Positions 1-9,431 of a stretch of DNA of 62,688 bases are shown in pieces. Position numbers and translations under genes: made by a program. Location: NCBI GenBank assembly GCA_027483445.1, contig JAIXUS010000063.1, positions 1 through 62,688 of the forward strand, given 5' to 3'. The DNA comes from Bacteroidota bacterium (GTDB lineage: Bacteria; Bacteroidota; Bacteroidia; M30B66). Each line of letters begins with the position of its first letter. Position 1 is the stretch's first letter. The notes beneath the pieces were generated by a model. The model saw only the letters and a list, made by a program, of their open reading frames with translations. It searched no databases and was not told the DNA's origin.

Positions 1-801
1 CATGTTGTTCAAGGCATTGTTGGTCGCAAATGCGAATGCCTGAGCACGAATTTCAAGTCCTATTGGGAAGCCACCTGTTTCGGAGTGGATGTTACCTTTA
101 TCGTTAAACACCCACCAAAGTGTTTGGTCGCCGAAAAGGCGGGCCTGACAGCCGAGGTTTCCGGAAATATCATAGGCTGGGTGCTCCGGAATACCTGCTG
201 TATCGCGGAACGAAGGATCATACAATCCGTCGTTGTTTAAGTCGATAAACGGGGCTAATTGCAGGGCAAAACCTGATGCAGCATCGCCGTTACCTGGCCA
301 AGTTTCTATCGCTTCGCTGGGCGAAGGCGTTAAGCCCAACACATACTCTTCTACTTCCTGACGGGTAATCTTCCAATGCCTGTCGTAAGCCAAACATACA
401 TCAGAAGTAACAGAAGCGTCTTGAAGCTTCAAAGGACCAGGCCAAAAGTCATTACCGGTTTGGCGGTAAGTCATCGCGGCGACCTTCAAGTTTCCGCCAT
501 TGTCAACGCCACCAATCCACAAGGCTGAAGCAAAAGCTGAGTGCTTGTTGGAGCCCTTGGGCACCTCATAACGAGGGGCGTTGTTCAAATCCCACCACAT
601 GTCGCCCGATGTAAAAATCAGGGCGCGTACGTTGTTCAAGTCCAAGTCGGTACGACCAGCACCCGGAGCGCAAGCCGCAGCACCAGAGTTGGTGCTGGTT
701 GGCGCAGCAACCTTGCCGCCGTTGAGTCCGACATTCTCTCTTGCCGACGCTTGAACTCCAAGCAGAACTGCAAAAGCAGAAATATAGAGGCTAAGTTTCA
801 T
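1..801 (-). CDS. Secreted protein, partner of the adjacent TonB receptor (C-terminus cut by window edge)
   Basis: The gene is cut by the left window edge; 267 codons are visible from an ATG at 801-799 on the minus strand. The protein starts with a clear signal peptide (basic start, hydrophobic core, cleavage near VQASA-RE) followed by an Asn/Gly/Trp-rich extracellular sequence containing LIFTSGDMWWDLNNAPRYE and ALWIGGVDNGG. Large secreted proteins of this kind commonly follow a SusC-like receptor in Flavobacteriales and usually end in a type IX sorting domain, but the C-terminus here lies outside the window. Only 20 nt separate it from the receptor stop, so the two are probably co-transcribed. 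No enzymatic motif is recognised. The reading frame is certain; a role in surface capture or display is inferred from context only. Confidence 0.8.
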   Translation of the reverse strand, partial: MKLSLYISAFAVLLGVQASARENVGLNGGKVAAPTSTNSGAAACAPGAGRTDLDLNNVRALIFTSGDMWWDLNNAPRYEVPKGSNKHSAFASALWIGGVDNGGNLKVAAMTYRQTGNDFWPGPLKLQDASVTSDVCLAYDRHWKITRQEVEEYVLGLTPSPSEAIETWPGNGDAASGFALQLAPFIDLNNDGLYDPSFRDTAGIPEHPAYDISGNLGCQARLFGDQTLWWVFNDKGNIHSETGGFPIGLEIRAQAFAFATNNALNNM

Positions 802-821
802 GGTACTCAGTTTTTTAAAAA

Positions 822-3800
822 TCAGAAATTAAGAATGGCTCCGATACGAATGATTCGTGGACGGGCGAAATTGTTGGGATCATTGATTTTTGCAGTGTAC
901 AAGTCAGCAAATGAAATTGGATCAACTTGACCGGCAATAATTGGTTGAGAAGTCGCTGCATTCAAGAATCCATCATCATTAGGATTACCTGTTGCACGGT
1001 AAACACCAACCACGTTGCGGGCATCGAGTAAGTTCTGAACGAAGCAATAGATCTGCAAGTCGGCAGTCTTACGCTCATCTCCCTCTTTCTTACCATACTT
1101 CAGGGTGAAGGTCTTGTCTACACGCATGTTAATACGGAACTGGAAAGGCAAACGTGATCCGTTCAATGAGCCTTTAAGCTGTGGACGGTTAGCGATACCA
1201 AAGGCTCCATCCTGAGTAAATACTGCAGAACGGCTGTATGGAGTTCCTGAATTGGCCAAAACCACGAAGTTCACACCTGAATTCGAGAAAATGTCCTTGC
1301 CAAACATTCTTGGACCGTTGTACAATTTGCCTTCATCGAAACGGAAGTCAAAGGTGGTCTGGAACTGGTGACGAACGTCGAAGCTCAAGGGAATGGTTGT
1401 TCTCAAGTTAGGTTGACCTGATTGAATCAGGTTCAGACCTGTTGATGAGCTTGACCCCGTTCCATCGGCGAATTGAAGCGTGTAGTTTGCAGTAAGGCGC
1501 ACATTTCCAGTACGACGAAGATCGTAGGCAAGCGACATCCCTTTAACTGTACCAAAGTCGATGTTTCCAAAAGTGGTATAGTTTACAGGGAAAGCATAGT
1601 TCACCGGTATCACCTGGATCAGATTACGCAATTCACGATAGAAAGCTGAAATGGTGAGGGCTGAACTCGAATTCAATGCCTGCTTAAAGCCCACTTCGTA
1701 ATCGATGGTGCGCTGAGGCTGCAAATCAGGATTATTGATTACCGCACCAATGTTGTTAGCGATAAACAAATAGTCTAATGGGTCGAAGCGAACACCATCC
1801 GTTGGACGCTGAGTAAGCACATCGTAGTGTGCAAAAAACTGAGCTACGTCGGAGATCGGGAACTGGAATGCTACACGTGGCATAACGTTCCACTGTGGTC
1901 TGTAGTCGCGGAAAGCCGAGGAACGCAATACTTGATTGTCGGGATCCAATAAGGCTGGGGTGGCACGACCGGTTGAAGACGACTGAGCAATCACGATAGG
2001 GTCGGCAACCTCTTGACCATCGCGGTTAAACCAACGGTTTCCGGTACGGTAACCTACGATATTATCTACATCTTGTAAATTGGTATTGTTGATGTCGCGA
2101 ACGTATACTACATAATCATCACCAATATTTGCCGGACGCTCGTAATCGTTAGCACCATAGGTAAACTCACCGGCTTTGCGGGTCTCGTACAATACAAATG
2201 GATCGATAGGAACCGGCTGATTGGCATCGAAACGGTCGACGCGAACACCCACGTTGAAAATCAGGTCGCGGAAGGCAAACTTATCTTGAATGTAACCGGC
2301 GTAATAAAGCGGCGTGAAGGCTCCCACCTGACGCGAGAAATCTCCGCGACCGTCGCGATCGTTGAAGAATCCGTCGAGCGATTGACGACCACGTACCTTG
2401 TTTCCGTATGCATCGTAACCAAAGTATGAAACCAAAGAAGCTCCACCACCACCGTTGAACAACTCATCGGCGCTAAACATGTCGATAGAGAAATTCGAGG
2501 GATTAAGGTTATCGATATCAATCCAATCAGTACCATTCACGGCAAGTCCTAATTTCTCACGCAATGAGCGATCAAAGGTTGACTGTGAAGATGCGTTGTA
2601 GAAACGGCTGTAGTTTATGGTATCATTGAATGCTCCCTCACTGTTAAATACCGCAATTGGGTTGGCCAAATCAAGTTGCTCAATGTGACGATTGGTTAAC
2701 TGACGCATGATTGTCCAAAGTCGCTGAGGCCCAATAAAGTAATTACGGTCGGTACGTTGCTCAATTTCAAAACCGAAAGCAATTTCGTGACCTTTGATAT
2801 CCACGGAAGCATTACCGGTCAAGCGGAACTGCTCATTGTTTGCTTTCTGCCATCCATCCCAATTAAACCCGGTATTCTGATAGAGGGAATAAACTGCGTC
2901 TGGATTATCTCCGTTCAACAAACCACCGCCTTGAATAACCTGGAAGAGGTTTTCAGAAAACCCATCAACGATTCCATTACTTTGATTGTAGTATTGGGTG
3001 GTGTAATTTGAAGTAAGCGGATTAAGAGGAGATGGCTCATACGCGAAACGTGTATCGCGGAAACCATTTTGAACAAATCCACCCAAAATGGCAGTACCTA
3101 CTGTATCGAAGCCAAACTGGTAGAAAGGGACTTTGGTGGTAGTAAACTGTCCTACGTGACCGTAGTGAAAGAAATTATCACGGTGGCGGTTATTGAAGCG
3201 CTCAATGTTGTTTGAGGTGTAGTCGGCCTGAACAGTGTAAAAGAAGTTCTTAAAGTTTGAAGCCGATTTCTCTTGTTCAGTTGAGCTTCCTCCGAAACGC
3301 TGCGTGAACTTACCATATACTCGGTAAGTATTGTCGATTCGACGTGGATTGTTGTCGAAGTTAAACATGGTAAATGTGTAAATCGACTCAAAGCGATCGA
3401 AATAATCCCAGGTACCACCCAAGGTAAAGTTGATGTTATCGCTGAGGCGGAAGTCGATTTTTCCAGCCATACTAACGCGATCAGCACTAAAGTTTGGACG
3501 ACGCTTCACCACTTCGAAGTCGTTGGCACGCACGTATTGTGCATTCAATACGTTACCGATACCGAGTGGTGCGGGGCGAAGCGGATTGGCCGAGATTTCG
3601 TCGAGACGATCTTGGCGGAGACGGGTAATCCCAACAGCAGATGGATCACGGTCAGCTTCGCGGCTCAACTCAGAAGAGAAGAAGAAACCGATGAATGGCT
3701 TCTTGGTTCCATCAGCCATTTTCTTAGAGGCAATGGGGCCGGTAAGGTTAAAACCAAGGAGGTTGTAGCCATATCCGTCGACAGAGCGCACCAATTCGAG

Positions 3801-4499
3801 ACCTCCATTAAACTGAGGAGATGGCCCCCGTGTGGTGATAGAAATAACCCCACCGGTAGCATCACCGAACATGGCCGGAACACCTCCGGTAATAATCTGA
3901 ATTTGCTCGATACCTTGTTGAGGAATGTTTGTTGACCCCCTCACCTTGATACCGTCTACAAAGTAAAACGTGGCGTCATCCCGCGAACCGCGTACGTTAA
4001 TCGCGTCGCCCTCATCGGCTTGGGTTACCCCGGCTGTAGTAGCAGCTACCGACTGAACACTTCGGGTAGGAAGCGCATAAATCTCCTCCTTCGTTACCGT
4101 TTTACCGGTGTAGTCATCAATCAGAGGTACATCGTACTCCACTACTTCGAAGGTGGTAATTTCTACAACCGACGACTCTAACTTTACATCGAGTGTTGTG
4201 ATTTTACCCCCGGAGATTACCACTCCTGTAGTTTTGATGGGTTTGTAACCAACGTAGGTGGTCTTCACTTCATACGAGCCCGGGTTGATGGGCTTGATGA
4301 GGAATTCCCCGTTGATGTTAGATTGTCCGGCTCCAGCCTGAATCCCTCCGTTCTCAACGACTACGTTGGCGAACGGAATGGGCTCTCCGGTTTTGGCATC
4401 AGTGATGGTTCCCTTCAATGTTCCGGCGCCTGTTTGAGCTAGAGCCGCAACAGAGAGAGAAAGGATGCCAACTAGTGTCAGGTAAAAGTTTCTTACCAT
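822..4499 (-). CDS. TonB-dependent receptor with N-terminal carboxypeptidase-regulatory-like domain
   Basis: This is an outer-membrane TonB-dependent receptor of 1225 residues. The start is taken at the ATG at 4499-4497 because it directly precedes a signal peptide (MVRNFYLTLVGILSLSVAALA). The frame stays open for 37 more codons upstream, but that part has no signal-peptide character. After the signal comes a carboxypeptidase-regulatory-like/CNA-B fold (GTLKGTITDAKTGEPIPFANV), typical of Bacteroidota receptors. The plug domain follows (DAINVRGSRDDATFYFVDGI, then GVPAMFGDATGGVISI), and then a long beta-barrel rich in aromatic and Asn residues that ends in a terminal strand (RIIRIGAILNF). It likely imports a large substrate such as a peptide, glycan or metal complex across the outer membrane using the proton-motive force through TonB. 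The substrate cannot be deduced. The secreted protein gene just downstream is its probable operon partner. Confidence 0.93.
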   Translation of the reverse strand: MVRNFYLTLVGILSLSVAALAQTGAGTLKGTITDAKTGEPIPFANVVVENGGIQAGAGQSNINGEFLIKPINPGSYEVKTTYVGYKPIKTTGVVISGGKITTLDVKLESSVVEITTFEVVEYDVPLIDDYTGKTVTKEEIYALPTRSVQSVAATTAGVTQADEGDAINVRGSRDDATFYFVDGIKVRGSTNIPQQGIEQIQIITGGVPAMFGDATGGVISITTRGPSPQFNGGLELVRSVDGYGYNLLGFNLTGPIASKKMADGTKKPFIGFFFSSELSREADRDPSAVGITRLRQDRLDEISANPLRPAPLGIGNVLNAQYVRANDFEVVKRRPNFSADRVSMAGKIDFRLSDNINFTLGGTWDYFDRFESIYTFTMFNFDNNPRRIDNTYRVYGKFTQRFGGSSTEQEKSASNFKNFFYTVQADYTSNNIERFNNRHRDNFFHYGHVGQFTTTKVPFYQFGFDTVGTAILGGFVQNGFRDTRFAYEPSPLNPLTSNYTTQYYNQSNGIVDGFSENLFQVIQGGGLLNGDNPDAVYSLYQNTGFNWDGWQKANNEQFRLTGNASVDIKGHEIAFGFEIEQRTDRNYFIGPQRLWTIMRQLTNRHIEQLDLANPIAVFNSEGAFNDTINYSRFYNASSQSTFDRSLREKLGLAVNGTDWIDIDNLNPSNFSIDMFSADELFNGGGGASLVSYFGYDAYGNKVRGRQSLDGFFNDRDGRGDFSRQVGAFTPLYYAGYIQDKFAFRDLIFNVGVRVDRFDANQPVPIDPFVLYETRKAGEFTYGANDYERPANIGDDYVVYVRDINNTNLQDVDNIVGYRTGNRWFNRDGQEVADPIVIAQSSSTGRATPALLDPDNQVLRSSAFRDYRPQWNVMPRVAFQFPISDVAQFFAHYDVLTQRPTDGVRFDPLDYLFIANNIGAVINNPDLQPQRTIDYEVGFKQALNSSSALTISAFYRELRNLIQVIPVNYAFPVNYTTFGNIDFGTVKGMSLAYDLRRTGNVRLTANYTLQFADGTGSSSSTGLNLIQSGQPNLRTTIPLSFDVRHQFQTTFDFRFDEGKLYNGPRMFGKDIFSNSGVNFVVLANSGTPYSRSAVFTQDGAFGIANRPQLKGSLNGSRLPFQFRINMRVDKTFTLKYGKKEGDERKTADLQIYCFVQNLLDARNVVGVYRATGNPNDDGFLNAATSQPIIAGQVDPISFADLYTAKINDPNNFARPRIIRIGAILNF

Positions 4500-4955
4500 A
4501 CTCTGTAGGTTAAAAGATCCACGTTTTTTCAAGGTTGCTAAGATAGAAATTGAATGTGTCGTGCTTAAAAATTTGGTAAAAAATAGATATCTATCTGTTA
4601 ACCAAATCATTAAACTCGTTACTCTCCTCCAATTACTACTGATTGCAACCAGTAAAAACCAGCTTAAATCGGATTCAAATCATTGACTATTAAATCATTG
4701 AGAAATTCGTAATGCTGTTTTGGCCCTTATTCTCTCGCACTTTTAAATTTAGCATACTCACTTTCAAACCTTTAACTACAAATTGAACCGCCTTCCGAAA
4801 TTTCCTGTAACAAAAGTGCTGCGTATTTCGTCGCCAAGCAAAGACAAGATGATGCGTTTATCGCTTCATTTCGAGCTTACTTTTGCGCCTCAGAAGGCAG
4901 GAATTAGCGTTTTTGATTGATTTACTGATACTTAACAAGTAATATTCGCATAACA
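4500..4955. other. Intergenic region upstream of the TonB receptor; no gene seen
   Basis: This 456-nt stretch is the leader and promoter region of the receptor and the region downstream of the small basic-protein gene. A 10-bp direct repeat (AAATCATTGA) occurs at 4677-4686 and 4692-4701, with starts 15 bp apart, and could be an operator. A plus-strand TACTTTTG lies at 4878-4885 but no gene starts after it. I found no convincing TAnnTTTG element for the receptor on the minus strand. Confidence 0.5.
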
Positions 4956-5225
4956 CTAAAAGCGTTTTCGCTTCTTCTTTCGGTTCAATTTGTCAGATTG
5001 CTTCTTCGCTTTTTTCATACGCTTTTTCGTAGCCTTGTCTTGAATATCAAGGTGTCGCTTCTTCAGGCGCTCTTCCGCCTTACGCTGTTTCTCAATCTGT
5101 TTTTCCTTCTTCTTGCGTAACTCCTTCTTTTGCTTTTCGCTCGATTTGGGCTTTACCTGCGCTTCGGCGGTGCCAACAACCATAAGGATTAGCATTATAA
5201 AGGTCCAGATTCTGAATCTATACAT
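4956..5225 (-). CDS. Small secreted Lys/Arg-rich protein
   Basis: The product has 89 residues. Residues 1-22 form a signal peptide (MYRFRIWTFIMLILMVVGTAEA). The mature part is almost entirely charged: runs of KKELRKKKEKQIEKQ and KKRMKKAKKQSDKLN form a probable single alpha-helix or coiled coil with a strongly positive net charge. Such short, secreted, highly basic proteins are frequent and poorly characterised in Flavobacteriia; binding to nucleic acid, LPS or peptidoglycan is conceivable but unproven. It is transcribed divergently from the Rieske-like lipoprotein gene, with 65 nt between the two starts. The coding call rests on the signal peptide followed by an uninterrupted, compositionally coherent mature region. 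Confidence 0.7.
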   Translation of the reverse strand: MYRFRIWTFIMLILMVVGTAEAQVKPKSSEKQKKELRKKKEKQIEKQRKAEERLKKRHLDIQDKATKKRMKKAKKQSDKLNRKKKRKRF

Positions 5226-5262
5226 ATCTCGAATTTACTGTTTAAGCAGAGCAGATATACGA

Positions 5263-5270
5263 TAAATTTG
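5263..5270 (+). promoter_or_regulatory. Bacteroidota -7 element (TAAATTTG) for the Rieske-like gene
   Basis: This is an exact match to TAnnTTTG, 20 nt before the ATG at 5291. No clear TTG is seen at the -33 position. Confidence 0.5.
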
Positions 5271-5290
5271 TCAATCGACGTTTCGAAAGT

Positions 5291-5728
5291 ATGTTCTGGA
5301 AAAATTTACGCTTACTCGCACTTTTAGGCTTGCCTCTTTTCTGGGCCTGTAAGAAGGAGAATATTAACGAGCAGCTTGGAATTCCATTCGTAAATGTCTC
5401 ACGATACATTTTCCTGAACGACCCTCTGTACACAAGTTTAAACCCCATTGGTGGCTTTGCCTTTATTGATGGTGGCTCAAGAGGAATCGTAGTCTATCGC
5501 CGGAGCTTCGATGAATTTGTGGCTTTCGACCGACATTGCACCTGGCAAACCGAACAAGCCTGTCAGATTCAACCCGATACTGCCACCACGGTTCTGCTAA
5601 ACTGCCCATGTTGTACCTCCAGATTTTCAATCGTAGATGGAGCAGTAATTAACGGTCCGGCCATCAATGCCTTACTGCCATACAGGGCCCAAATTAGTAG
5701 CCCTGGAACACTACATATATATAATTGA
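5291..5728 (+). CDS. Lipoprotein with a degenerate Rieske-type fold
   Basis: The product is a 145-residue lipoprotein: a signal peptide ends in a lipobox (LFWAC, Cys20). The C-terminal half resembles Rieske [2Fe-2S] domains, with an 'aFDRHCTW' segment (His82, Cys83), 'LNCPCCTSRF' (Cys105, Cys107, Cys108) and the typical ending DGAVINGPA followed by LLPY. Canonical Rieske ligands are CxH and CxxH. Here the first box reads H-C rather than C-x-H, and the second reads C-P-C-C where the ligand His would be, so neither His is in place. Related Bacteroidota lipoproteins with a Rieske fold often have incomplete ligands. The protein may bind a different cofactor or none. It probably faces the periplasm. 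It is a single gene upstream of ribF. Confidence 0.75.
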   Translation: MFWKNLRLLALLGLPLFWACKKENINEQLGIPFVNVSRYIFLNDPLYTSLNPIGGFAFIDGGSRGIVVYRRSFDEFVAFDRHCTWQTEQACQIQPDTATTVLLNCPCCTSRFSIVDGAVINGPAINALLPYRAQISSPGTLHIYN

Positions 5729-5899
5729 ATTCTGCACTATAAGCATTTCAATCCATAAAGTATCGAAACGCAGTGGGCTGAGCTCTCAATACAACGCCGG
5801 GTTAATACAACAAGCGCCAATAAAGCGCAGCCGAGCCGATTGCTTCATGCCTTCATCTACAGTCATCTTTACAGAATCTGAATTGCCCTTTCCTTTTTG

Positions 5900-5907
5900 T
5901 ACGTTTG
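5900..5907 (+). promoter_or_regulatory. -7 element (TACGTTTG) for ribF; decides the start codon
   Basis: This exact TAnnTTTG match lies inside the longest possible reading frame of ribF, which could begin at a TTG at 5897. Transcription from this box would begin around 5911, so translation must start downstream; the GTG at 5915 fits. Confidence 0.55.
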
Positions 5908-5914
5908 CAGCGCT

Positions 5915-6847
5915 GTGCGCATTCACTATCAACACTTGCAGGAACCGTTTCCGGTAAATCCGGTAGTTACTGTCGGAACATTCGACGGAGTTCATCTTGG
6001 CCACCAAACCATACTCGCCCGACTTCGCGAAACGGCCCAACGCTTAAAGGGCGAAACAGTGGTAATCACCTTCGACCCTCACCCCAGAGCCGTTTTACGA
6101 CCCGATGATGATTCTCTGCATATCTTGCAAACTGTTCCGGAAAAAGCCGAAAGATTGGAGGCTTTAGGCATCGATCATCTGCTCATTCTCCAATTTACCA
6201 AAGAATTCGCCGCCCTGAGCTACAATGAATTTGTAGAACAGGTATTGGTACAAACCGTAGGAACACGACATCTCATTGTAGGCTACGACCATCAATTTGG
6301 AAGAAACCGAGAAGGATCATTTGCCAATCTTCGTCAGCTCGGACAACTGTTCAATTTCAATGTGGAAGAAATTCCAGCCCATGAAATCGACGAGGTTACG
6401 ATTAGTTCTACCCGTATTCGAAATGCATTACTAAGCGGTGAGGTAAGCCATGCCGCAGCCTATCTTGGATACCCTTACAACCTAACTACCAATGTAGTAG
6501 AAGGTAATCAGCTTGGAAGAACCATTGGCTTCCCAACGGCAAACCTTGAAATTCCCGGAGACCGAAAATTAATTCCGGCCAATGGCGTTTATGCTGTAAC
6601 CGTTCGCCACCAAAAAAACGTATACGCCGGCATGCTCAACATCGGCTTTCGACCAACCGTTTCCAACATGCAACAAAGGGTTGCTGAAGTGCATCTATTA
6701 AATTTCAATGGAAACTTATACGGACAAGTGCTTCAGGTTGAATTCGTTGAACGCATCAGAAATGAGCAAAAATTTGAAAGCCTTGAGGCCTTGGTGGAGC
6801 AATTACACCGAGATGAACATCAGGTTAGAGCGATTTTTCAACGATGA
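5915..6847 (+). CDS. ribF: Bifunctional riboflavin kinase / FAD synthetase RibF
   Basis: RibF phosphorylates riboflavin to FMN and adenylates FMN to FAD in the cytoplasm. The N-terminal FAD synthetase domain carries the nucleotidyltransferase signature VTVGTFDGVHLGHQ, then ITFDPHPR and VGYDHQFGRNREGS, with ISSTRIRNALLSGE at the end of the domain. The C-terminal riboflavin kinase domain shows LGRTIGFPTANLEIP, NGVYAV and AGMLNIGFRPTV. A GTG start at 5915 gives 310 residues, a normal RibF length. It is preferred over an in-frame TTG at 5897 because the -7 element TACGTTTG occupies 5900-5907. The stop codon overlaps the next start as ATGA (6844-6847), implying translational coupling to the leucine-rich-repeat gene. 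Confidence 0.95.
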   Translation: MRIHYQHLQEPFPVNPVVTVGTFDGVHLGHQTILARLRETAQRLKGETVVITFDPHPRAVLRPDDDSLHILQTVPEKAERLEALGIDHLLILQFTKEFAALSYNEFVEQVLVQTVGTRHLIVGYDHQFGRNREGSFANLRQLGQLFNFNVEEIPAHEIDEVTISSTRIRNALLSGEVSHAAAYLGYPYNLTTNVVEGNQLGRTIGFPTANLEIPGDRKLIPANGVYAVTVRHQKNVYAGMLNIGFRPTVSNMQQRVAEVHLLNFNGNLYGQVLQVEFVERIRNEQKFESLEALVEQLHRDEHQVRAIFQR

Positions 6848-7434
6848 AATTTAAGCTGCTGTTTTTACTGTTGATGGCAGCCTCCTTATGGCTGGAAGCA
6901 CAGCCGCGCTACGCGCTTGAAGGCAAGGCTTACACAAGCCTCAAAGCCGCGTTGCTGGAGCCCGACTCGGTAGTCATCCTGCGGTTACGCAGAAAAAAAC
7001 TAGACAGCTTCCCGCCCGAAATCCTGCAATTCAAGAACTTAAGAGAGCTGGACCTGGGAAATAACCGCATTACGGATTTACCGGAAAACATCGGAGTTCT
7101 CGAAAAACTGGAAATACTCAATTTGGAGCGTAACAAGATTAAGGTTGTGGGAAAAGAAATTGGGCAGCTACGGCGACTTCGTTATCTCGACCTTGGGCTG
7201 AATCAAATTGAAGTATTGCCGAATGAGGTTGGAAAACTAATCAACCTTGAATTTCTGCAGATCTGGGGAAATGAAATTACAATGCTGCCCCAAAGCGTTT
7301 CAAAACTTGAGAATTTGCGTTGGCTCGACATGAGAGCCATCATCCTTACACCTTCTGAACGCGCCAACATTAGCGATTTATTGAGCTCAAAAACGGAAGT
7401 TTTGCTTTCTCCCGACTGCAATTGTGGGAAATAA
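6844..7434 (+). CDS. Secreted leucine-rich-repeat protein
   Basis: The product has 196 residues. A signal peptide (MKFKLLFLLLMAASLWLEA) is followed by about five 23-residue leucine-rich repeats of the pattern LxxLxxLxLxxNxIxxLPxxIGxLxxL. Visible examples are LRELDLGNNRITDLPENIG, LEILNLERNKIKVVGKEIG, LRYLDLGLNQIEVLPNEVG and LEFLQIWGNEITMLP. The protein ends in a short Cys-containing tail (SPDCNCGK). Such LRR solenoids mediate protein binding; the partner here is unknown. The gene overlaps ribF by 4 nt (ATGA), so it is probably made from the same mRNA, although no functional link to flavin synthesis is evident. Confidence 0.85.
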   Translation: MKFKLLFLLLMAASLWLEAQPRYALEGKAYTSLKAALLEPDSVVILRLRRKKLDSFPPEILQFKNLRELDLGNNRITDLPENIGVLEKLEILNLERNKIKVVGKEIGQLRRLRYLDLGLNQIEVLPNEVGKLINLEFLQIWGNEITMLPQSVSKLENLRWLDMRAIILTPSERANISDLLSSKTEVLLSPDCNCGK

Positions 7435-7436
7435 TA

Positions 7437-7460
7437 AAGGACGACCCAAAAGTCGCCCTT
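7437..7460. terminator. Hairpin between convergent LRR and clpX genes
   Basis: A 9-bp stem with one mismatch (AAGGACGAC / GTCGCCCTT) and a 6-nt loop sits between the converging genes. It could serve both strands, although no strong T-run follows it. Confidence 0.45.
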
Positions 7461-7487
7461 CATACAGTATTTCAATTGAATAGCAGC

Positions 7488-8726
7488 CTACGCGGCCTTA
7501 AGCCGAGACAGTTTTAGCTTATCGAATTTCTCTTTGGCGTAGTCTTCCGTGAGCACGAACTCCTTTTTCCCAGCCTGAGAGGGTAACTCAAACATCAGGT
7601 CGGTGAGCAAGCCTTCGCAAATCGAGCGCAATCCACGTGCTCCGAGTTTGTACTCGATGGCCTTGCTGACAATAAAATCGATTACACCTTCGCCAAATTG
7701 CAGGGCCACACCATCCATTGCGAAGAGCTTCTGATATTGCTTCACCAGCGCATTTTTGGGTTCCGTGAGAATCCGTTTCAGAGTCTCAGCATCAAGCGGA
7801 TTTAGGTATGAAACCACTGGCAAACGGCCAATTAATTCGGGAATCAAACCAAAGCTTTTCAAATCCTGAGAGTTCACATACTGCAGCAAATTGTCCTTAT
7901 CGACCCATTCGTGCTCCTTTCCGCTGGAATAACCTATGGTTTGGGTTTGCATTCGGCGGGCAATCTTTTTATCGATGCCATCGAAGGCTCCGCCGCAAAT
8001 AAAGAGGATATTACGGGTATCAACAGGAACCATTTTTTGCTCTGGATGCTTTCGACCGCCTTGTGGCGGAACATTCACCACCGATCCTTCCAGGAGCTTG
8101 AGCAACCCTTGCTGGACGCCTTCGCCTGAAACATCGCGGGTAATGGATGGATTGTCGCTTTTTCGGGCAATCTTATCGATTTCATCAATGAAGACAATTC
8201 CGCGTTGAGCCGCTTCCACGTTATAGTCGGCAGCCTGTAGCAAACGTGCCAGGATACTCTCAACGTCCTCACCCACATAGCCGGCCTCGGTAAGTACCGT
8301 TGCATCGGCTATGCAGAAAGGCACATTGAGAATTTTCGAAATGGTGCGCGCCAGTAAGGTTTTACCTGTACCGGTTTCCCCAATCAAGATGATATTTGAT
8401 TTTTCGATCTCAGTATCGTCTTCTTTCTTGGAAGGCTTTTGAGTAAGGCGCTTATAGTGGTTGTAAACCGCAACAGACAATACCTTTTTGGCATCTTCTT
8501 GACCAATTACGTAAGCATCCAAATGCTCCTTAATCTCCTGAGGCTTTATCAGCTTAATGTCCTGACGCAGAGTACTACCGGCCCGTTCGCTGAGTTCTTC
8601 GGAAATTATTGCATGCGCCTGGTTCACGCACATGTCGCAAATAAATGCGTCCAATCCGGCAATCAGTATGGCGGTTTCCTTTTTACTACGCCCGCAGAAG
8701 GAGCATTTTTCTTTGATTTTTTCCAT
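7488..8726 (-). CDS. clpX: ATP-dependent Clp protease ATP-binding subunit ClpX
   Basis: ClpX is the AAA+ unfoldase that feeds substrates to ClpP. At 412 residues it is full length. The N-terminal zinc-binding domain has Cys8, Cys11, Cys30 and Cys33. Walker A is GETGTGKT (116-123), the pore loop is GYVG (149-152), and Walker B is IVFIDEID (177-184). The ClpP-contacting loop, IGF in E. coli, reads IGY (QTIGYSSGK). The C-terminal AAA+ small domain is present ([14 protein letters not shown]). clpP lies upstream on the same strand with 30 nt between stop and start, the usual clpP-clpX operon. Start and length agree with the family. Confidence 0.97.
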   Translation of the reverse strand: MEKIKEKCSFCGRSKKETAILIAGLDAFICDMCVNQAHAIISEELSERAGSTLRQDIKLIKPQEIKEHLDAYVIGQEDAKKVLSVAVYNHYKRLTQKPSKKEDDTEIEKSNIILIGETGTGKTLLARTISKILNVPFCIADATVLTEAGYVGEDVESILARLLQAADYNVEAAQRGIVFIDEIDKIARKSDNPSITRDVSGEGVQQGLLKLLEGSVVNVPPQGGRKHPEQKMVPVDTRNILFICGGAFDGIDKKIARRMQTQTIGYSSGKEHEWVDKDNLLQYVNSQDLKSFGLIPELIGRLPVVSYLNPLDAETLKRILTEPKNALVKQYQKLFAMDGVALQFGEGVIDFIVSKAIEYKLGARGLRSICEGLLTDLMFELPSQAGKKEFVLTEDYAKEKFDKLKLSRLKAA

Positions 8727-8756
8727 AAAGGGCGTAATCAGATACGCGACAAACGC

Positions 8757-9431
8757 TTATTTGTTGCGAACCAAAATTTCGTCAATCATACCGTACTCGC
8801 GGGCTTCGCCTGCTGTCATCCAGTAATCACGATCGGAATCTTTTTCTACTTTGTCGTAAGGCTGATTCGAGTGCAAAGCTATAATATCATACAGTTCCTT
8901 TTTCAACTTTTGAATTTCGCGCGCCGTAATTTCGATATCAGATGCTTGTCCTTGCGCTCCACCCATTGGCTGGTGAATCATAATCCGCGCATGCTTCAAG
9001 GCTGTACGTTTTTTAGGGGCTCCGGCACAAAGCAATACAGCTCCCATCGAAGCGGCCATACCTGTACAAATGGTAGCCACATCAGGTGCGATGTATTGCA
9101 TCGTATCGTAAATCCCTAAGCCTGCGTAAACTGAGCCACCCGGACTATTCATATAAATCTGAATGTCTTTCTTGGCATCCACACTTTCGAGGAACAGAAG
9201 CTGCGCCTGAACGATATTGGCTACGTAATCGTTGATGCCAACACCTAGAAAGATGATGCGATCCATCATCAACCGCGAAAAAACATCCATTTGAGCAATG
9301 TTTAATTGGCGCTCTTCAATGATGGTCGGCGAAATGTAATCGGCAGCAATCGAAGTGTAATTGTGTAATGTGGCTGAACTGATTCCGCGGTGCTTTACCG
9401 CAAATTTTTGAAACTCATCTGGTCTAAACAT
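8757..9431 (-). CDS. clpP: ATP-dependent Clp protease proteolytic subunit ClpP
   Basis: ClpP is the serine protease chamber of the Clp machine. The catalytic triad is visible with the expected spacing: Ser128 in GMAASMGA, His153 in MIHQPMGG and Asp202 in SDRDYW. The Ser-His (25) and His-Asp (49) distances match E. coli ClpP. SPGGSVYAGLGIYDTM is the strand-helix turn of the fold. The protein has 224 residues with an N-terminal extension of about 30 residues, common for ClpP propeptides in this phylum. It is followed by clpX, so unfoldase and protease should be made together. Confidence 0.97.
   Translation of the reverse strand: MFRPDEFQKFAVKHRGISSATLHNYTSIAADYISPTIIEERQLNIAQMDVFSRLMMDRIIFLGVGINDYVANIVQAQLLFLESVDAKKDIQIYMNSPGGSVYAGLGIYDTMQYIAPDVATICTGMAASMGAVLLCAGAPKKRTALKHARIMIHQPMGGAQGQASDIEITAREIQKLKKELYDIIALHSNQPYDKVEKDSDRDYWMTAGEAREYGMIDEILVRNK

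Noticed and set aside
4878-4885. Plus-strand TACTTTTG as a promoter for a small or antisense RNA
   Set aside because: It is an exact -7 match, but no -33, no gene and no terminator hairpin follow; chance matches to an 8-base motif with two free positions are expected.
8439-9119. A 226-codon plus-strand frame opposite clpX and clpP
   Set aside because: It lies fully antisense to two certain genes, has no signal or motif, and reflects codon bias of the genes on the other strand.
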